DNA from: Euperipatoides rowelli
Lineage: Eukaryota; Onychophora; Udeonychophora; Euonychophora; Peripatopsidae
Assembly: GCA_003024985.2 (NCBI GenBank)
Contig: PXIH01S0004544.1
Reading direction: 5' to 3' (one strand)
Length of the DNA: 17,119 bases
Shown: positions 6,230-16,009 of the stretch, one piece after another
Layout of the letters: each line of letters begins with the position of its first letter
Position numbering within the stretch: the first letter of the stretch is position 1
The notes under the pieces: generated by a model
The model's input: the letters and a program-made list of their open reading frames with translations, nothing else
Database searches by the model: none
Told to the model about the DNA's origin: nothing
Program-made: the position numbers and the translations under genes

Positions 6230-6857
6230 TCTGTCAAAACAGAAAACACTGAATTTCAATTTATTTTTGTTTTAATATTTATTTCCTTTTTTTTTTTTAA
6301 ATATTAATTAATGAAGTTAAATGGCAAAAACTGTACTCCAGATAATAAGGATTGTTATGTTGAATTGTTAACAGCATAAAAATATTTTTTTTACTTCCTA
6401 TTTGTAATAATTAGAACAAATAAACAAACACTCTTAATTATTAGCATAGGTGTTACGAGGAGTGCTGATCATGTGACCCAGGATTGGCCTGCAGCTGGCT
6501 TGATTTAGAACAGCAGGAAATGCTATAATGATTTCCTGTCCAACCCTGATCCTGTAGGAAATAGAGCAGGAGATGCTGGATCTCTGAATATAAATAGCTT
6601 AGCGAAGCTTTTTTTTTAAAAATGAAAAGAAGAAAAAAATGTTTTGTCTGCTTTCTTTTTCCTTTTCCTCTTTTTTTCAACGTCCATTTTCTCTTGTTAT
6701 CCCTATTGCTTAGAACATTTGGTCTAGATTTCTAAGAAACACTGAGTAAACAGAACTCTGAAAAAAGTGTTGAAAGATGTGGAAACTAAAACCCTAGTTG
6801 GATTTAGTTGTTTTCTGGTGGTTGATAAATGCTCTCTGAAGTTTATTTTTGTTGCAG
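6230..6857. other. Non-coding stretch with a GC-richer 150-bp block
   Basis: This is mostly AT-rich. About 6453-6600 is GC-richer and contains a small perfect hairpin, CAGGAAAT (6514-6521) against ATTTCCTG (6531-6538). The last 40 bases (from about 6818) form a good 3' intron end before the exon at 6858. No gene is recognised. Confidence 0.45.
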
Positions 6858-6992
6858 TTTATTTCGTTTGAACTCCAGCTGCAGCGGCTAGTACATCATC
6901 AGGCAGGTTTTATTTCCGAGATCATCGAGATGGCTGTTGCTTCAAGTAAACTTTCCCAAGCTTTAATAGAAACATTAGACGCAGAGTTTTAA
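6858..6992 (+). CDS. Candidate terminal exon of an unrecognised host gene
   Basis: A strong acceptor, TTTATTTTTGTTGCAG (AG at 6856-6857), is followed in phase 0 by 44 open codons to TAA at 6990-6992. The peptide has clear protein character: FELQLQRLVHHQAGF, then ISEIIEMAVASSKLSQALIE and TLDAEF, a largely amphipathic-helical sequence with many Leu, Glu and Gln. Base composition is richer in GC than the flanks. It has no upstream stop-free extension before the acceptor, as expected for an exon. An AATAAA at 7392-7397 could end the transcript about 400 bp on. An alternative donor, TTCAA|GTAAAC, lies in the second half. I could not find the preceding exons or name the gene. Confidence 0.45.
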   Translation, partial: FISFELQLQRLVHHQAGFISEIIEMAVASSKLSQALIETLDAEF

Positions 6993-7537
6993 AGTTTTTC
7001 AAACACTTAGTGAATATTATCTGTTGAATTTCTAATTACCACACTCAATTTTTAAAGTAGAAACATTTCAAAGCAAAATATTTGTCTAAAAATTTTAAAT
7101 TTATCAAAAAATATAAACCAAACTTGTGAGCCACCAATTTTTAAAAATTCGATTGTGGATATACCATTAGTGTTATTGTAAATGCAGGTGGGACTTGGAG
7201 GAGGAGGGGGGGGGGATTTGTGAAGAAAATCTAGTGAAAGTAAATTAGTAAAAGAATATTGATCTTGTACTCTTGTAGGGTTGCCACTTCTGGTTTGACT
7301 CAGAGTCTGGGGAGGGAATATGACAATATGTAATCTCCAGGCTATTTAGTTACGCCAATAATTCATCACTTTAATATAATGCCTTCCTGGCAATAAAAAT
7401 TGTTTTGTTTTTAAACACTTTTACACATGGCTTATTTGTTTAATTTTTAAAATTAAAGATCACTTTTGGCTTTGAACAGATAATGATGAGGTAAAAGTAG
7501 AATAAGGATAAAAAAAAATGTGTTTATTTTTTTTTTG
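6993..7537. other. Non-coding stretch, possible 3' UTR
   Basis: AT-rich DNA with a run of ten G (7206-7215) and an AATAAA at 7392-7397. If the exon at 6858-6992 is real, the first part would be its 3' UTR. No other gene is seen. Confidence 0.4.
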
Positions 7538-7545
7538 GTTTATTT
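7538..7545 (+). repeat. Target-site duplication, left copy (GTTTATTT)
   Basis: These eight bases are identical to 9477-9484 and directly flank the terminal inverted repeats of the element between them. Eight bp is the hAT-superfamily length. Confidence 0.75.
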
Positions 7546-7653
7546 CATAGTTTCCCAAAGTGGGCTAAAAACGCCACTTAGGGGGGCGCTGGAACACTCC
7601 AGGGGGACATTAGGATGTAGTTTAATTTGGATAAATAAAAAAAATTATGGATA

Positions 7654-8734
7654 AACAAAAGAGAAGATGGGATATGGAAAGTGGGGAATAAAAATATGGA
7701 AGAAGTAGATCAATATGAATATTTAGGGATAATATAGATGCAGGTAAAGATTATTTAAAGGGATGGGAGAAGATGATGGGGAAAGTGAAAAGAAATAAGG
7801 GCATAATTAAAAGGGTATTTATTTATTAATCTTGCGGGATCTTCACCTACATAAGTGATGTTCTAGCGTGTATGAATTATAGTAGATATGAGGTGACAAT
7901 AATTTTATTGAAAGGGATAGCTGGTAAGACATACTAGTGATGTGAGGGAATGTGAGGAAAGAATTAGAAAAATTTCAACGGGGAATGGGTAGATATGCAT
8001 TAGGAATTAATTTGTACACAGAGGTTGAAGCCATTCAAGGGGACATGGGATGGATCACCTTCGAAGATAGAGAAAGGAGTGCAAAACTAAAAAGATTTGG
8101 TAGAATGCAATTGATGTGAGATGAGAGAGAGTGTGCAGATGGATTTTTAAGGATGGTTTTTTTTAAGATCAACAAAATCAAGATGATGGAAGTGAATGAT
8201 AAGGATGGCAAAGGAAGTTGATGGGGATAGAATAGGATATTTGGGAATATGGGAAGGAAGCATGAAGAAAATAACGGAAGGATTGGATCTCAAGAAAGAG
8301 GGGGTGAAAAGATGGAGAAAGGGGATACAAGAGAAAGTAACTTTGGAGAAAATAGGTTTAAGAAATGTATAAAGGAAGAAGGCAAGCTATGTGACAATGA
8401 TAGGGGAAGCATGTTGCTGTTTCAGGAAAGAGCGGGAAGTATGGGAACCAAAGTTATGAAGAGGAGATTTGGAGGGGAGGGGGTGACGGTATGTAGTCTT
8501 TGTGAGAAAGGCGAGGAGGATATAAAGCAAGTGCTAATGGAATGTGAAGGATTAAAAGAGGAGAGAAGGGGGATAATGATGAGTGAAATGATGGAGGGAT
8601 ATGAGGGAGTAAATGTTGATGATTAAATGAGATAGTGGTTGGGTTTTGAGGGAGAATGGGTGGGATGGATGAAATCATTGCTAAGAATGTGGGACATAAA
8701 GGGGGGAGGTGTTTATAAGGAGGTTGTGGGATGA
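7654..8734 (+). pseudogene. Broken 3' part of a non-LTR retrotransposon ORF2
   Basis: This is a remnant of the reverse-transcriptase protein that copies LINE RNA at a nicked target. It begins in the RT palm/thumb with EEVDQYEYLGI (the YLG motif). After a frame change near 7735 it continues as DYLKGWEKMMGKVKRNKGII. Further shifts and stops follow, with YISDVLACMNYSRYE, the conserved YALGINLYTEVEAIQGDMGW, and FEDRERSAKLKRFGRMQ. From 8249 an intact 125-codon stretch ends in VTVCSLC with QVLMEC. The frame goes on in phase past TAA (8624-8626) and TAG as GEWVGWMKSLLRMWDIKGGG to TGA at 8732-8734. The C-terminal knuckle C-x2-C-x8-Q-x4-C has Gln where His is normal. The 5' part is missing. This LINE type is common in crustaceans and other invertebrates, by memory; the exact clade is unsure. 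Confidence 0.8.
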
Positions 8735-9268
8735 ATAATGAGTAAAAATAAGGCCGACATTCCTTTATTGGGGATGACTCCGGATCTAAGGAGAAGCTGA
8801 GTTTAATCAATCATTCATTAGTAGCCTCTGGTGCAATTGTGTGTGTTGGGGGGGGGGGCATTGAACAAAAATAGGGTTGCAGTGGAAGCATAAAGAAAGA
8901 AGAGAAAATTTTTTTGAATAACTTTTGTACATGTTTCATCTGTTGTGTAACAGAGTTAAATTTGTAGTGATTATTTTATTTTCCAAATAAACACACAAAA
9001 TGGTCAAGTTCGCTGACAGGTCTAACTCCTTAATTATTCCTTCTATTTTCCAAACACATTGAATTGATTTATGTAATTTTTACTATCAGATGGCGTAATA
9101 AATTATTTTAAATCGTATAGGAGTAAACTTAAACATCAGGTTTATCCTTCTCATTAGGGTGATTTTTAATGTTATTCATGATATTTATTTTAATATTGTC
9201 CTTTAATTTTCTGTGTGTACGAATGTTACTATGGTTTTTTGTTTTAAATAATTTTATAATTTCAAGCT
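8735..9268. other. Probable LINE 3' tail then AT-rich hAT interior
   Basis: The LINE 3' end probably falls near the AATCAATCATTCATT stretch (about 8805-8819). A run of eleven G follows (8848-8858), then AT-rich sequence. No protein sense is seen. Confidence 0.4.
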
Positions 9269-9289
9269 ACACCTTGAAGTTCAAGGTGT
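9269..9289. repeat. Perfect 21-bp palindrome near right end of hAT element
   Basis: ACACCTTGAA is followed by a single G and then its exact complement. It lies about 190 bp inside the right terminus, where transposase or host factors often bind. The everted ACACCT/AGGTGT halves resemble T-box half-sites, which may be coincidence. Confidence 0.7.
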
Positions 9290-9476
9290 CTTATTTACAA
9301 CAACAACTTTCTTTACTATATTTTACATAAGTAGAAATATAATACACAAAAGAACATAAATTCATCACTGCATCTTTCTATTTGTTTGCGTAAAGAAGGT
9401 AGATTCCCAGGGGGGGCGCCAAGTAATTTTTTTTCTGAAAAGGGGGTGGTAGGCCAAATAAGTTTGGGATCCTCTG

Positions 9477-9484
9477 GTTTATTT
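9477..9484 (+). repeat. Target-site duplication, right copy (GTTTATTT)
   Basis: This is identical to 7538-7545, immediately outside the terminal CTCTG of the element. Confidence 0.75.
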
Positions 9485-10962
9485 CATTCAAACTTGACTC
9501 ACCAAATTGAGTCGTTCATAACGAGTAATTCATTAGTGAAATTCGGATTGATTTATGTTAAATTTTAATTAATTTAATACTGACTGAATAGTTTGCTCTT
9601 TTCTCGGGATGGGAGAGTGAGTGCTCACAGTTGTGTAGTGTTCACAGGTAATAAATCGTTCATGAAAGACAATCATTATGTGGGTCGTTTTGCTATGAAT
9701 GCAGTAAGTTTTTCAGGACAAAATGGAATGTGGTACATGATCTGTAAATGTGGGATATATGGTTACTTTCACCTAACTTGGAGTATGATGAGTCATGATA
9801 CTGACCAAAGAATATAAATTTAATGAGAATAATAAATTATAAAGCAAATTTAATAAAAGTAAGTGAAAAATAAAAATAATTACCGTACATTTTGATGATC
9901 CAATGGAACAGGAATTTTGTATTGTATACAGTAACTACTTTTTATTTCATGATAATATTTGGTATCAAAAAAAAAGAAAACCTAATAAATATTATTTTTT
10001 GACTATCAGTGTTCCCAATTGCATCAGACTGCGACTTTTTTTGTTTATACAAATTACTTTTAACAAAATAATTTAGTTCATTGTAAAATTTAAGATTTTT
10101 TCCAAAGCAAATAGTTTTAGAATCCCTAAGAAATATTTTACGAGAATCTAAAAAATTAATTTTGAGCAATTGTTTGTTTTCTTAACCGAGCTTGGAGGTA
10201 CTCTCCTGAAATCAGCCGTTAATAAATAAATATTCTTAGGATGCTATCTCAATTCCTATAATAATTTTACAAATAAATAAAATACTCTTTTTTGCTTATG
10301 CTAATAATATGCTCGAGGAATATTATTGCTAAATTACTTAACACCAATTACAGTATAATCTTCCAAACTGTTTCCATGAAAAAAACAGCACACATAAAAA
10401 AAAAACTAATGGTGATAATTAATTTCTTAAAATTTTAATCATTAGAAAAGATGCGGTGACTTATTTGCAGCATCATAACACACGTTGCAATATATGAATG
10501 AAGAGTGATCGAATAAATGGCAGATCTGAAATTTTTAATCTCTTGTACATTAGAAACTTCTTTCCACTTTATGTGAGATTTTTACTTCACAGCGTCAGCA
10601 CATTAAAAAATGCAGTAATTTATTCTTATAATTTTCGTGTCTTCCATATTGTTTAATATCGAATGGTCACTGCATATGATAGAAATTAAAGGGCATTAAC
10701 AGGTAAATATGTAACTCTCAATCTGTGGAAGTATTAGGTTGTTCTTGAGTCAGTTAATTTTAATGATTCATCATATGAGCATTCTCTCTCCATTCATGCT
10801 ACCATTATCAAAATACCACATCATACTCAATTCAATACTCATATGCCGACTTATTGCTTAATGGAAAATTTATACTCATTATGGTTAAATATAACAAAGT
10901 CTAAGCACATGAATTAGAGCTACTGCTAAATTAAAATATTTGTTCTCACGAGAATAACTCCT
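9485..10962. other. Non-coding AT-rich stretch
   Basis: There is one 74-codon plus-strand frame (9593-9817), with donor-like sites GTTCACAG|GTAATA and AATGCA|GTAAGT inside it, but it has no recognisable motif. A minus-strand frame at 9942-10169 follows an acceptor-like TTTTTTAG but is Lys/Asn/Ile/Phe-rich, as expected by chance here. No repeat or RNA gene was found. Confidence 0.4.
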
Positions 10963-11007
10963 ATTATTTGAGAGCTAACTCCTCATATTATTTGAGAGCT
11001 AACTCCT
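10963..11007 (+). repeat. Two-copy 24-bp tandem duplication
   Basis: ATTATTTGAGAGCTAACTCC plus T occurs at 10963-10983 and identically at 10987-11007, a period of 24 bp. Perfect identity suggests recent origin. Confidence 0.9.
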
Positions 11008-13648
11008 TAAAAGGAACGATCAAATCCAAATTTGTATTCTAAAGAGCATAGTCCATTGAACATAATAAACATAATATTTCTGTTTGTTTCATGGCTAAAG
11101 CATTTATACATACTTTCAAAAGTTTGGTGTCATATAATCTTATCATTATCCAGAAAAAATGATGGTTTCCAATTTTTCCTTTAAACAATCTTAAAATGAG
11201 GGGGGGGGGGGNCNTTTAGCAAGCTGNGTTGATGATTGATGCAAGCTAGATTGGCAATTACTCTAAAATTAATCATAAAAATTTAATTTTAGTCTTTAAA
11301 AGCATCGGACACCTTATTGGTTAAAGTGGGTTCTAATAAGGTTTGGTTGGTTGTTTTTTTTTAAATTTTAATTATTTATTCCTACCAATTTGAAAGAGGT
11401 GTAATATTATTTTTCAATACTTCTTGGCTGATATGAATATCTTTTATTTTCTTCATGACTAAAGAAGTTTAAAATTCTCACCGGAACTGAACTTTTTCAA
11501 TTAACTTTGTTGTTTGTATCTCTTGGGTATGAGCAGGCTTGTAAACTCTGACATCATGTTGTCCTGCTTATTGAAAACCAATTCTATTAACTTTTCTTGG
11601 TAATTAATAATAAGGTTAAAGCAGGTTTTGGGAATATCTAGAAAGTAAATAAAGAATAGTAAATTATGATAGCCTGACCAGAACAAAAATAAAAAGTAAT
11701 TTACATCTGATTAGTGTAAAATAAACAGAAATATTTATTGGTAGAATTTATTTTAATGTTGGTTTTTTTTTCAATGTTTTAAGTGCAGTAGTTATATATG
11801 TATTTATTTAAATTTAAAAGTACTGGTAATCATATTTTCTTATCTTTATTTGCTTCAACAATTGGAGAAATGGATGTTTTATAGTGGTTTTATGTTATTG
11901 CATTTTTTAAAAAAAACATTGGAAGACAACAAAGTAGGCTATGATAAATTAAATCCGATTAGTAAAATCTTTAATGATCACTAGTTTTTGATTATAACTA
12001 AATATGTTACATAATATAAAATATGAAATAAAATATACAAAATATATTTTTAATTGTTATTTATTATATTTGTACAAATGTCGACTCATTTACAATTTTG
12101 AAGTAGCCTACATATTATAGGACATCTGGATTTACTGTAAATAGATAATATACTTTATTTCTAGTACAGGGAATTACTATAAAAGTATTGGGTAATTTTC
12201 TGGTAGTTTCTTCGTTCATTCATTCAGTCCTTTCACATCACATGAGTTTTAATAGTACTGTAACAATTTTATTTATAGTCTTATAGTATGATAAACATTT
12301 TTTTTTGCCAAAATTAATACAACTAAAACAAATGCCAATATTCAAAGATATTAATTAGGCTTATAGTTATTTTTATATCTTGTGCTCACACACACATTTT
12401 TTTTTTTGCATTTAACCCACACCGAGTACATCAGACCCCAATTTTAATTAGCTCAATAAATAGTAAAAAAAGTCAATTTTTTTTTTCAATTAATAAAAGG
12501 AACAATTAATAAAATAAAAATTAATTTTTTTTTTTAGTTTTTGGTACAAAGATGAACCAAAAACGAAATAATTATGTCTCTTTTCAAAAACAAGATTAAA
12601 CCAAATATAAACTCTATTACAAATTATACATTATAATTAACATTAAATTAAGATTTGAAACTTAATTTGAAATCTATTTTATGTGTAAATTGTGTAAATT
12701 ACCAGTATGTTAAAAACAACACAACATGAACTATTTTTTATGTGTGAAAAATAAAAAACACATACTGGGATAGGCTATTACTCACCCCAAAATCAACTTT
12801 TGATGGTTTTGGATGAAGTACTAATCATAAATTAGCAGGTAAAAATATGCACAGGATGTCAATTCAATTCATCCAGATTAAATGTTAAAAATGCTATGAA
12901 TTATCAAAACTGATGGAGTATTATATACCCCAGTGTGTACTGAGGGTTAAAACCACTTGACTCTCTCAGACCTGGAAGATAATTTAGAGTGGATTTTTTT
13001 TATGCAAAGATCATCTCTCATTTCATTGTAGATATACATGTATTGTTTTATTAAATAAAATAAAAAAAAAAACCTTCTTGAGCCGAACAGTTTTAGTCTT
13101 AAGAATTTATTTAAACAGAAATTAACATTTGGTTTAAACAAATATTTTTCATCAGAAGTTTTTGATTAGCATGATACTAATATTGACTGAATTGTGCTCT
13201 AAAATTGTTTTAAGTCAAAACTCAAATAGCCTAATGGTAATTAATTAAATTTATAATTTCTTTAACTCTCTCTTGTTTAAATTTCATCATTTAATTATTG
13301 AATAAGATTATTTTCAATTCATAGGTTTCCTTAGCCACATTAACCACATTGTTACTTGGAGATCATAATTTGACATTTTATATCTTCATACTCCCAACAA
13401 TTTTACGAATTTTATTTACGCATTTTTGAAGTACTTCTTTTAAGATAATTTGGTAACCAATCAAATATTTTAGAAGCACTACTACTTTATATACATAAAA
13501 TTTATACCTATGATGTCTCAATGATTAAAATTTAAAAGAAGATATAGGTTTACAGTGTGCTTTATTTTATGAAGATATTTTTTAATTTTGTTTTTAAAAA
13601 AACATTTTATATCTTATTTCTTGTAGTCAGAATGATAACATTTTATAC
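11008..13648. other. Long AT-rich non-coding stretch
   Basis: It contains a run of twelve G (11200-11211) followed by ambiguous bases (11212, 11214, 11227), many A/T homopolymers, and a separated 9-bp inverted pair CCAGTATGT (12702-12710) / ACATACTGG (12760-12768). Open frames at 11501-11686 and 12947-13141 look like chance. No gene is supported. Confidence 0.5.
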
Positions 13649-13738
13649 AATTTATAATATAGAAATTAAAATATATTTTTAGATTTAAAAAAGATACTTA
13701 AATATGTAAGTGAAAAATGTCTGTTGAAAAAATTCTTT
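13649..13738 (+). repeat. 90-bp direct repeat, copy 1
   Basis: It matches 13790-13879 at 87 of 90 positions by eye. The offset is 141 bp with an unrelated 51-bp spacer. No coding sense. Confidence 0.9.
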
Positions 13739-13789
13739 AAAAAGACTTTAAAATTCTCTAAGAAACCTTAAAAAGTATTTTACTTGAAG

Positions 13790-13879
13790 AATTTATAATA
13801 TAGAAATTACAATATATTTTTAGATTTAAAAAAGATACTTAAATATGTAAGTGAAAAATGTCTGTTGAATGAATTCTTT
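13790..13879 (+). repeat. 90-bp direct repeat, copy 2
   Basis: It differs from 13649-13738 only by one A to C change and an AA to TG change near the end. It overlaps a chance minus-strand open frame (13807-13995). Confidence 0.9.
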
Positions 13880-14262
13880 GAATAATCATCACTAGACGGC
13901 GCTATATCTTGAATTATGAACTCAACAGGCAAAAATAAATATTTAGATAAACGGAGAATGAATTTGTAAATGTAAGACTTTAAAAATAAACTCACTAAAT
14001 TTAAATATTGAATTACATTTCTATGACGTCACTAAAACTGTAAATGTATATTTAAAAAAATACCTTTGTAATCTTATTTTCAGTTTTTTTTTTAATTGAA
14101 GCTGTATTTTACTTTCTGAATATTAATATCCTTTAAAAAAAATGGAAAAAATAAAAATAAAATTAATAATAAAATAAAGTTTAGAAAATAAACAATAGCA
14201 ATAATCCAACGTCACAAAATACAATGTCTAGACAATATTGACTTTTACTGTTTTACACACAG
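13880..14262. other. AT-rich stretch ending in a splice-acceptor-like site
   Basis: No gene is visible. The last 20 bases read TTTTACTGTTTTACACACAG, a good pyrimidine-rich acceptor for the candidate exon that follows. It also contains CTATGACGTCACT (about 14021-14033), a CRE-like TGACGTCA site. Confidence 0.4.
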
Positions 14263-14550
14263 ATCACCAGGACAACACAGGCAGCGGTATCACGTCCATT
14301 GTTAATTGAAAGCTATTTAAATGAAATGTTGTCATCATCATCATCATCATCATCATCACCAAGGAAGAAGTTAGCGTTCCTGGATCTCCAAAGATTTCTA
14401 TCTTGCGCTCTTCTTTTTAATACTGAGAATTGTCTGATGTTAGCCAGAGGCGTGCCGATAAGGAGGGGGAGTGAGACCCCCCCCAAAGATTTTGCCTATT
14501 CTGTAAATATAATCTGTTCGGTAAATAATGATATCTGTTCGGTATTTTAA
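14263..14550 (+). CDS. Candidate exon running into repeat sequence, unrecognised
   Basis: After the acceptor (AG at 14261-14262) a phase-0 frame stays open for 95 codons to TAA at 14548-14550. The first half has protein character: TTQAAVSRPLLIESYLNEML, nine Ser codons from a (TCA)n microsatellite, then PRKKLAFLDLQRFLSCALLF. From about 14446 the DNA becomes a G/C-rich repeat-like piece (AGGCGTGCCGATAAGGAGGG), so the C-terminal part is probably not original coding sequence. The exon may have lost its donor to a repeat insertion, or the frame may be chance. No earlier or later exons were found and the gene is not recognised. Confidence 0.3.
   Translation: MTRTTQAAVSRPLLIESYLNEMLSSSSSSSSSPRKKLAFLDLQRFLSCALLFNTENCLMLARGVPIRRGSETPPKDFAYSVNIICSVNNDICSVF
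14332..14358 (+). repeat. (TCA)9 microsatellite
   Basis: Nine perfect TCA trinucleotides. In the candidate exon frame they encode nine serines. Confidence 0.95.
14446..14492 (+). repeat. G/C-rich dispersed-repeat-like fragment
   Basis: AGAGGCGTGCCGATAAGGAG followed by a G-run and then a run of eight C stands out sharply from AT-rich surroundings. The G-run/C-run arrangement could form a small hairpin and is typical of transposon ends. No partner end was found. Confidence 0.3.
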
Positions 14551-15055
14551 AATATTGGTTGCATCCNGTTAACACCTGGGAATAAAAAATATTTAAAAAA
14601 TAAAAGCAAACATCTTTTTGGATTTCATTTGATGATATCCTTCTCTAGGACCTTGATTAAAAAATGGTATCTGTTTTTTAATTTTTGGCCACCTAGTGAT
14701 CCAATTGTCACTTGGAAGGCTCAATGTCCAAATTTATAGATTTTTAATTTGACATAAACCTTTGTTATAAGCCGTAGATATGAAATAATATAACAGTGTG
14801 CTTTAACTCATTTTGTTTCATAAGTGGATAATATGTCATTCAGTCTTTTAACTCTTTCATCAGAATGAGTACAAGTTAGCGCTCTGTGCTTTTCACATAA
14901 CCGAGTTTTTATCTTGAAGCGAATCACATATAAACTGTACAAACAATGTGCTTATCTTCTAAAATATGTTTTCTCTCTCACTGCAAATGTGTCAGTATTG
15001 AGCTGAAAAGAGTTGAGTCAACACATTAGATTTATCAGTACGTGAAGACATAGAA
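14551..15055. other. Non-coding stretch
   Basis: AT-rich with one ambiguous base (14567). No open frame, repeat or RNA gene is supported. Confidence 0.5.
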
Positions 15056-15571
15056 ATGACTCTACTCCTGACTATTTTTCTAAAGCGCAGCATTAAACAC
15101 AGAAGCCTTTTATGACTTCACTATTTTTCTCAATTAGAAGCTGCACACAGCATTAACACAGTATGGAAGTTTTTATGACTTCACTTGTTTTTCTCAATCT
15201 GCAGTCAGCTTTGACTTTATGCACAACATGGAAGTTTTTATGACTCCACTGTATTTCTCAATTAGAAGTTACAATTTGCATTGATGTTACGCACAACATG
15301 AAACTTTTAAAACTTTCGGCTGTTTTTCTCAATTAGAAGCTGCACTCTGCATTAATGTTACGCACAACATGAATCTTTTTTTGACTTCATTGTTTTTCTC
15401 AGAAGCTGCACTCAGCATAGACATTACGCACATGAAGCTTTTACGGCTCACTGTATTCTCAATTAAAAGTGCATTCAGCAATAATGTTATATGTAGCATG
15501 AAGCTTTTATGATTTCCACTGTTTTTCTCAATTAGAAGTTGTACTTCTAATTAACATTAAGCATTATTTTT
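15056..15571 (+). repeat. Eight-copy diverged minisatellite, 56-71 bp unit
   Basis: Units start near 15056, 15112, 15175, 15240, 15310, 15381, 15442 and 15509. The consensus order is ATGACTTCACTG, TTTTTCTCAATTAGAAGCTG, CACTCAGCATTAATG, TTACGCACAACATG and AAGCTTTT. Outer copies are the most diverged and middle copies the most alike, the usual pattern of unequal exchange. No frame is kept open, so it is not a protein repeat. Confidence 0.9.
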
Positions 15572-16009
15572 GTACGGGAGGAAATGATTTTTCCCACACT
15601 AGATGCATCTGGAAAGGGTTAAAAGAATATCACATCTATCAGAAAGACTTACGTCGAAAGTGTGTGCTTACAGTCCAGCTTGGGAATGATCATTTTGCAT
15701 AGTACTGTATATTGAGATGTTGAATGCAATTGAAATTATTCAGTGTGTCACTTGTAAGATATTTTCTCCTTTAATTAATGTGCTCTAATAATATACGTAC
15801 ATTAAAAAAAAACTGATAATTGAAAAGACAAAACTGATGGGCCAGACTAAGTCCGGATAACTTTTTATTGTTTCCATTATAATGGACCGAGTAGTGGGTC
15901 GATCATAACTAAATAAGACATAATACTAAGCACTGTTAAGCTGAAACCAAACTATTTATTCCAGAACTTGATATACACATCATTATATAATCTATCAGCA
16001 GCTCACTGA
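15572..16009. other. Non-coding stretch
   Basis: AT-rich, with no open frame or repeat of note. GGGCCAGACTAAGTCCGG (about 15840) shares GGCCAGACT with 16211-16219, possibly parts of one old repeat. Confidence 0.4.

Larger units (their letters stand above)
7546..9476. mobile_element. hAT-like DNA element, 1.93 kb, no transposase
   Basis: The left end begins CATAGTTTCCCAAAGTGGG. The right end, read as its complement, begins CAGAGGATCCCAAACTT. Twelve of the first 17 bases agree, and both follow the hAT pattern CA-rAG-n-TCCCAAA. A perfect 8-bp duplication GTTTATTT flanks the element. Both ends carry a subterminal G-run next to GCGC/GCGCC (GGGGGGCGCTGG near 7581-7592, GGGGGGGCGCC near 9410-9420). 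There is no transposase frame; the middle is a retrotransposon fragment (7654-8734) followed by AT-rich DNA. It is therefore a non-autonomous element that carried, or later received, the LINE piece. Confidence 0.75.

Noticed and set aside
6051-6248. Plus-strand open stretch without early ATG
   Set aside because: It spans a tandem duplication whose two copies are read in different frames, which argues against coding.
6453-6680. Minus-strand 75-codon frame
   Set aside because: Lys/Phe-rich low-complexity start and no recognisable domain.
8454-8810. Minus-strand 118-codon frame, Pro/Ser-rich
   Set aside because: It is the antisense shadow of the purine-rich LINE ORF on the plus strand.
9386-9568. 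Plus-strand 60-codon frame
   Set aside because: It crosses the hAT right terminus and the target duplication, so it cannot be an ancestral gene.
9942-10169. Minus-strand 75-codon frame with acceptor-like TTTTTTAG
   Set aside because: Composition (Lys, Asn, Ile, Phe) is what random AT-rich DNA gives; no motif.
12702-12768. 9-bp inverted pair CCAGTATGT / ACATACTGG as MITE ends
   Set aside because: Too short and only 67 bp in total, with no target duplication.
13807-13995. Minus-strand 62-codon frame
   Set aside because: It overlaps the 90-bp direct repeat, whose other copy is not open in the same way.
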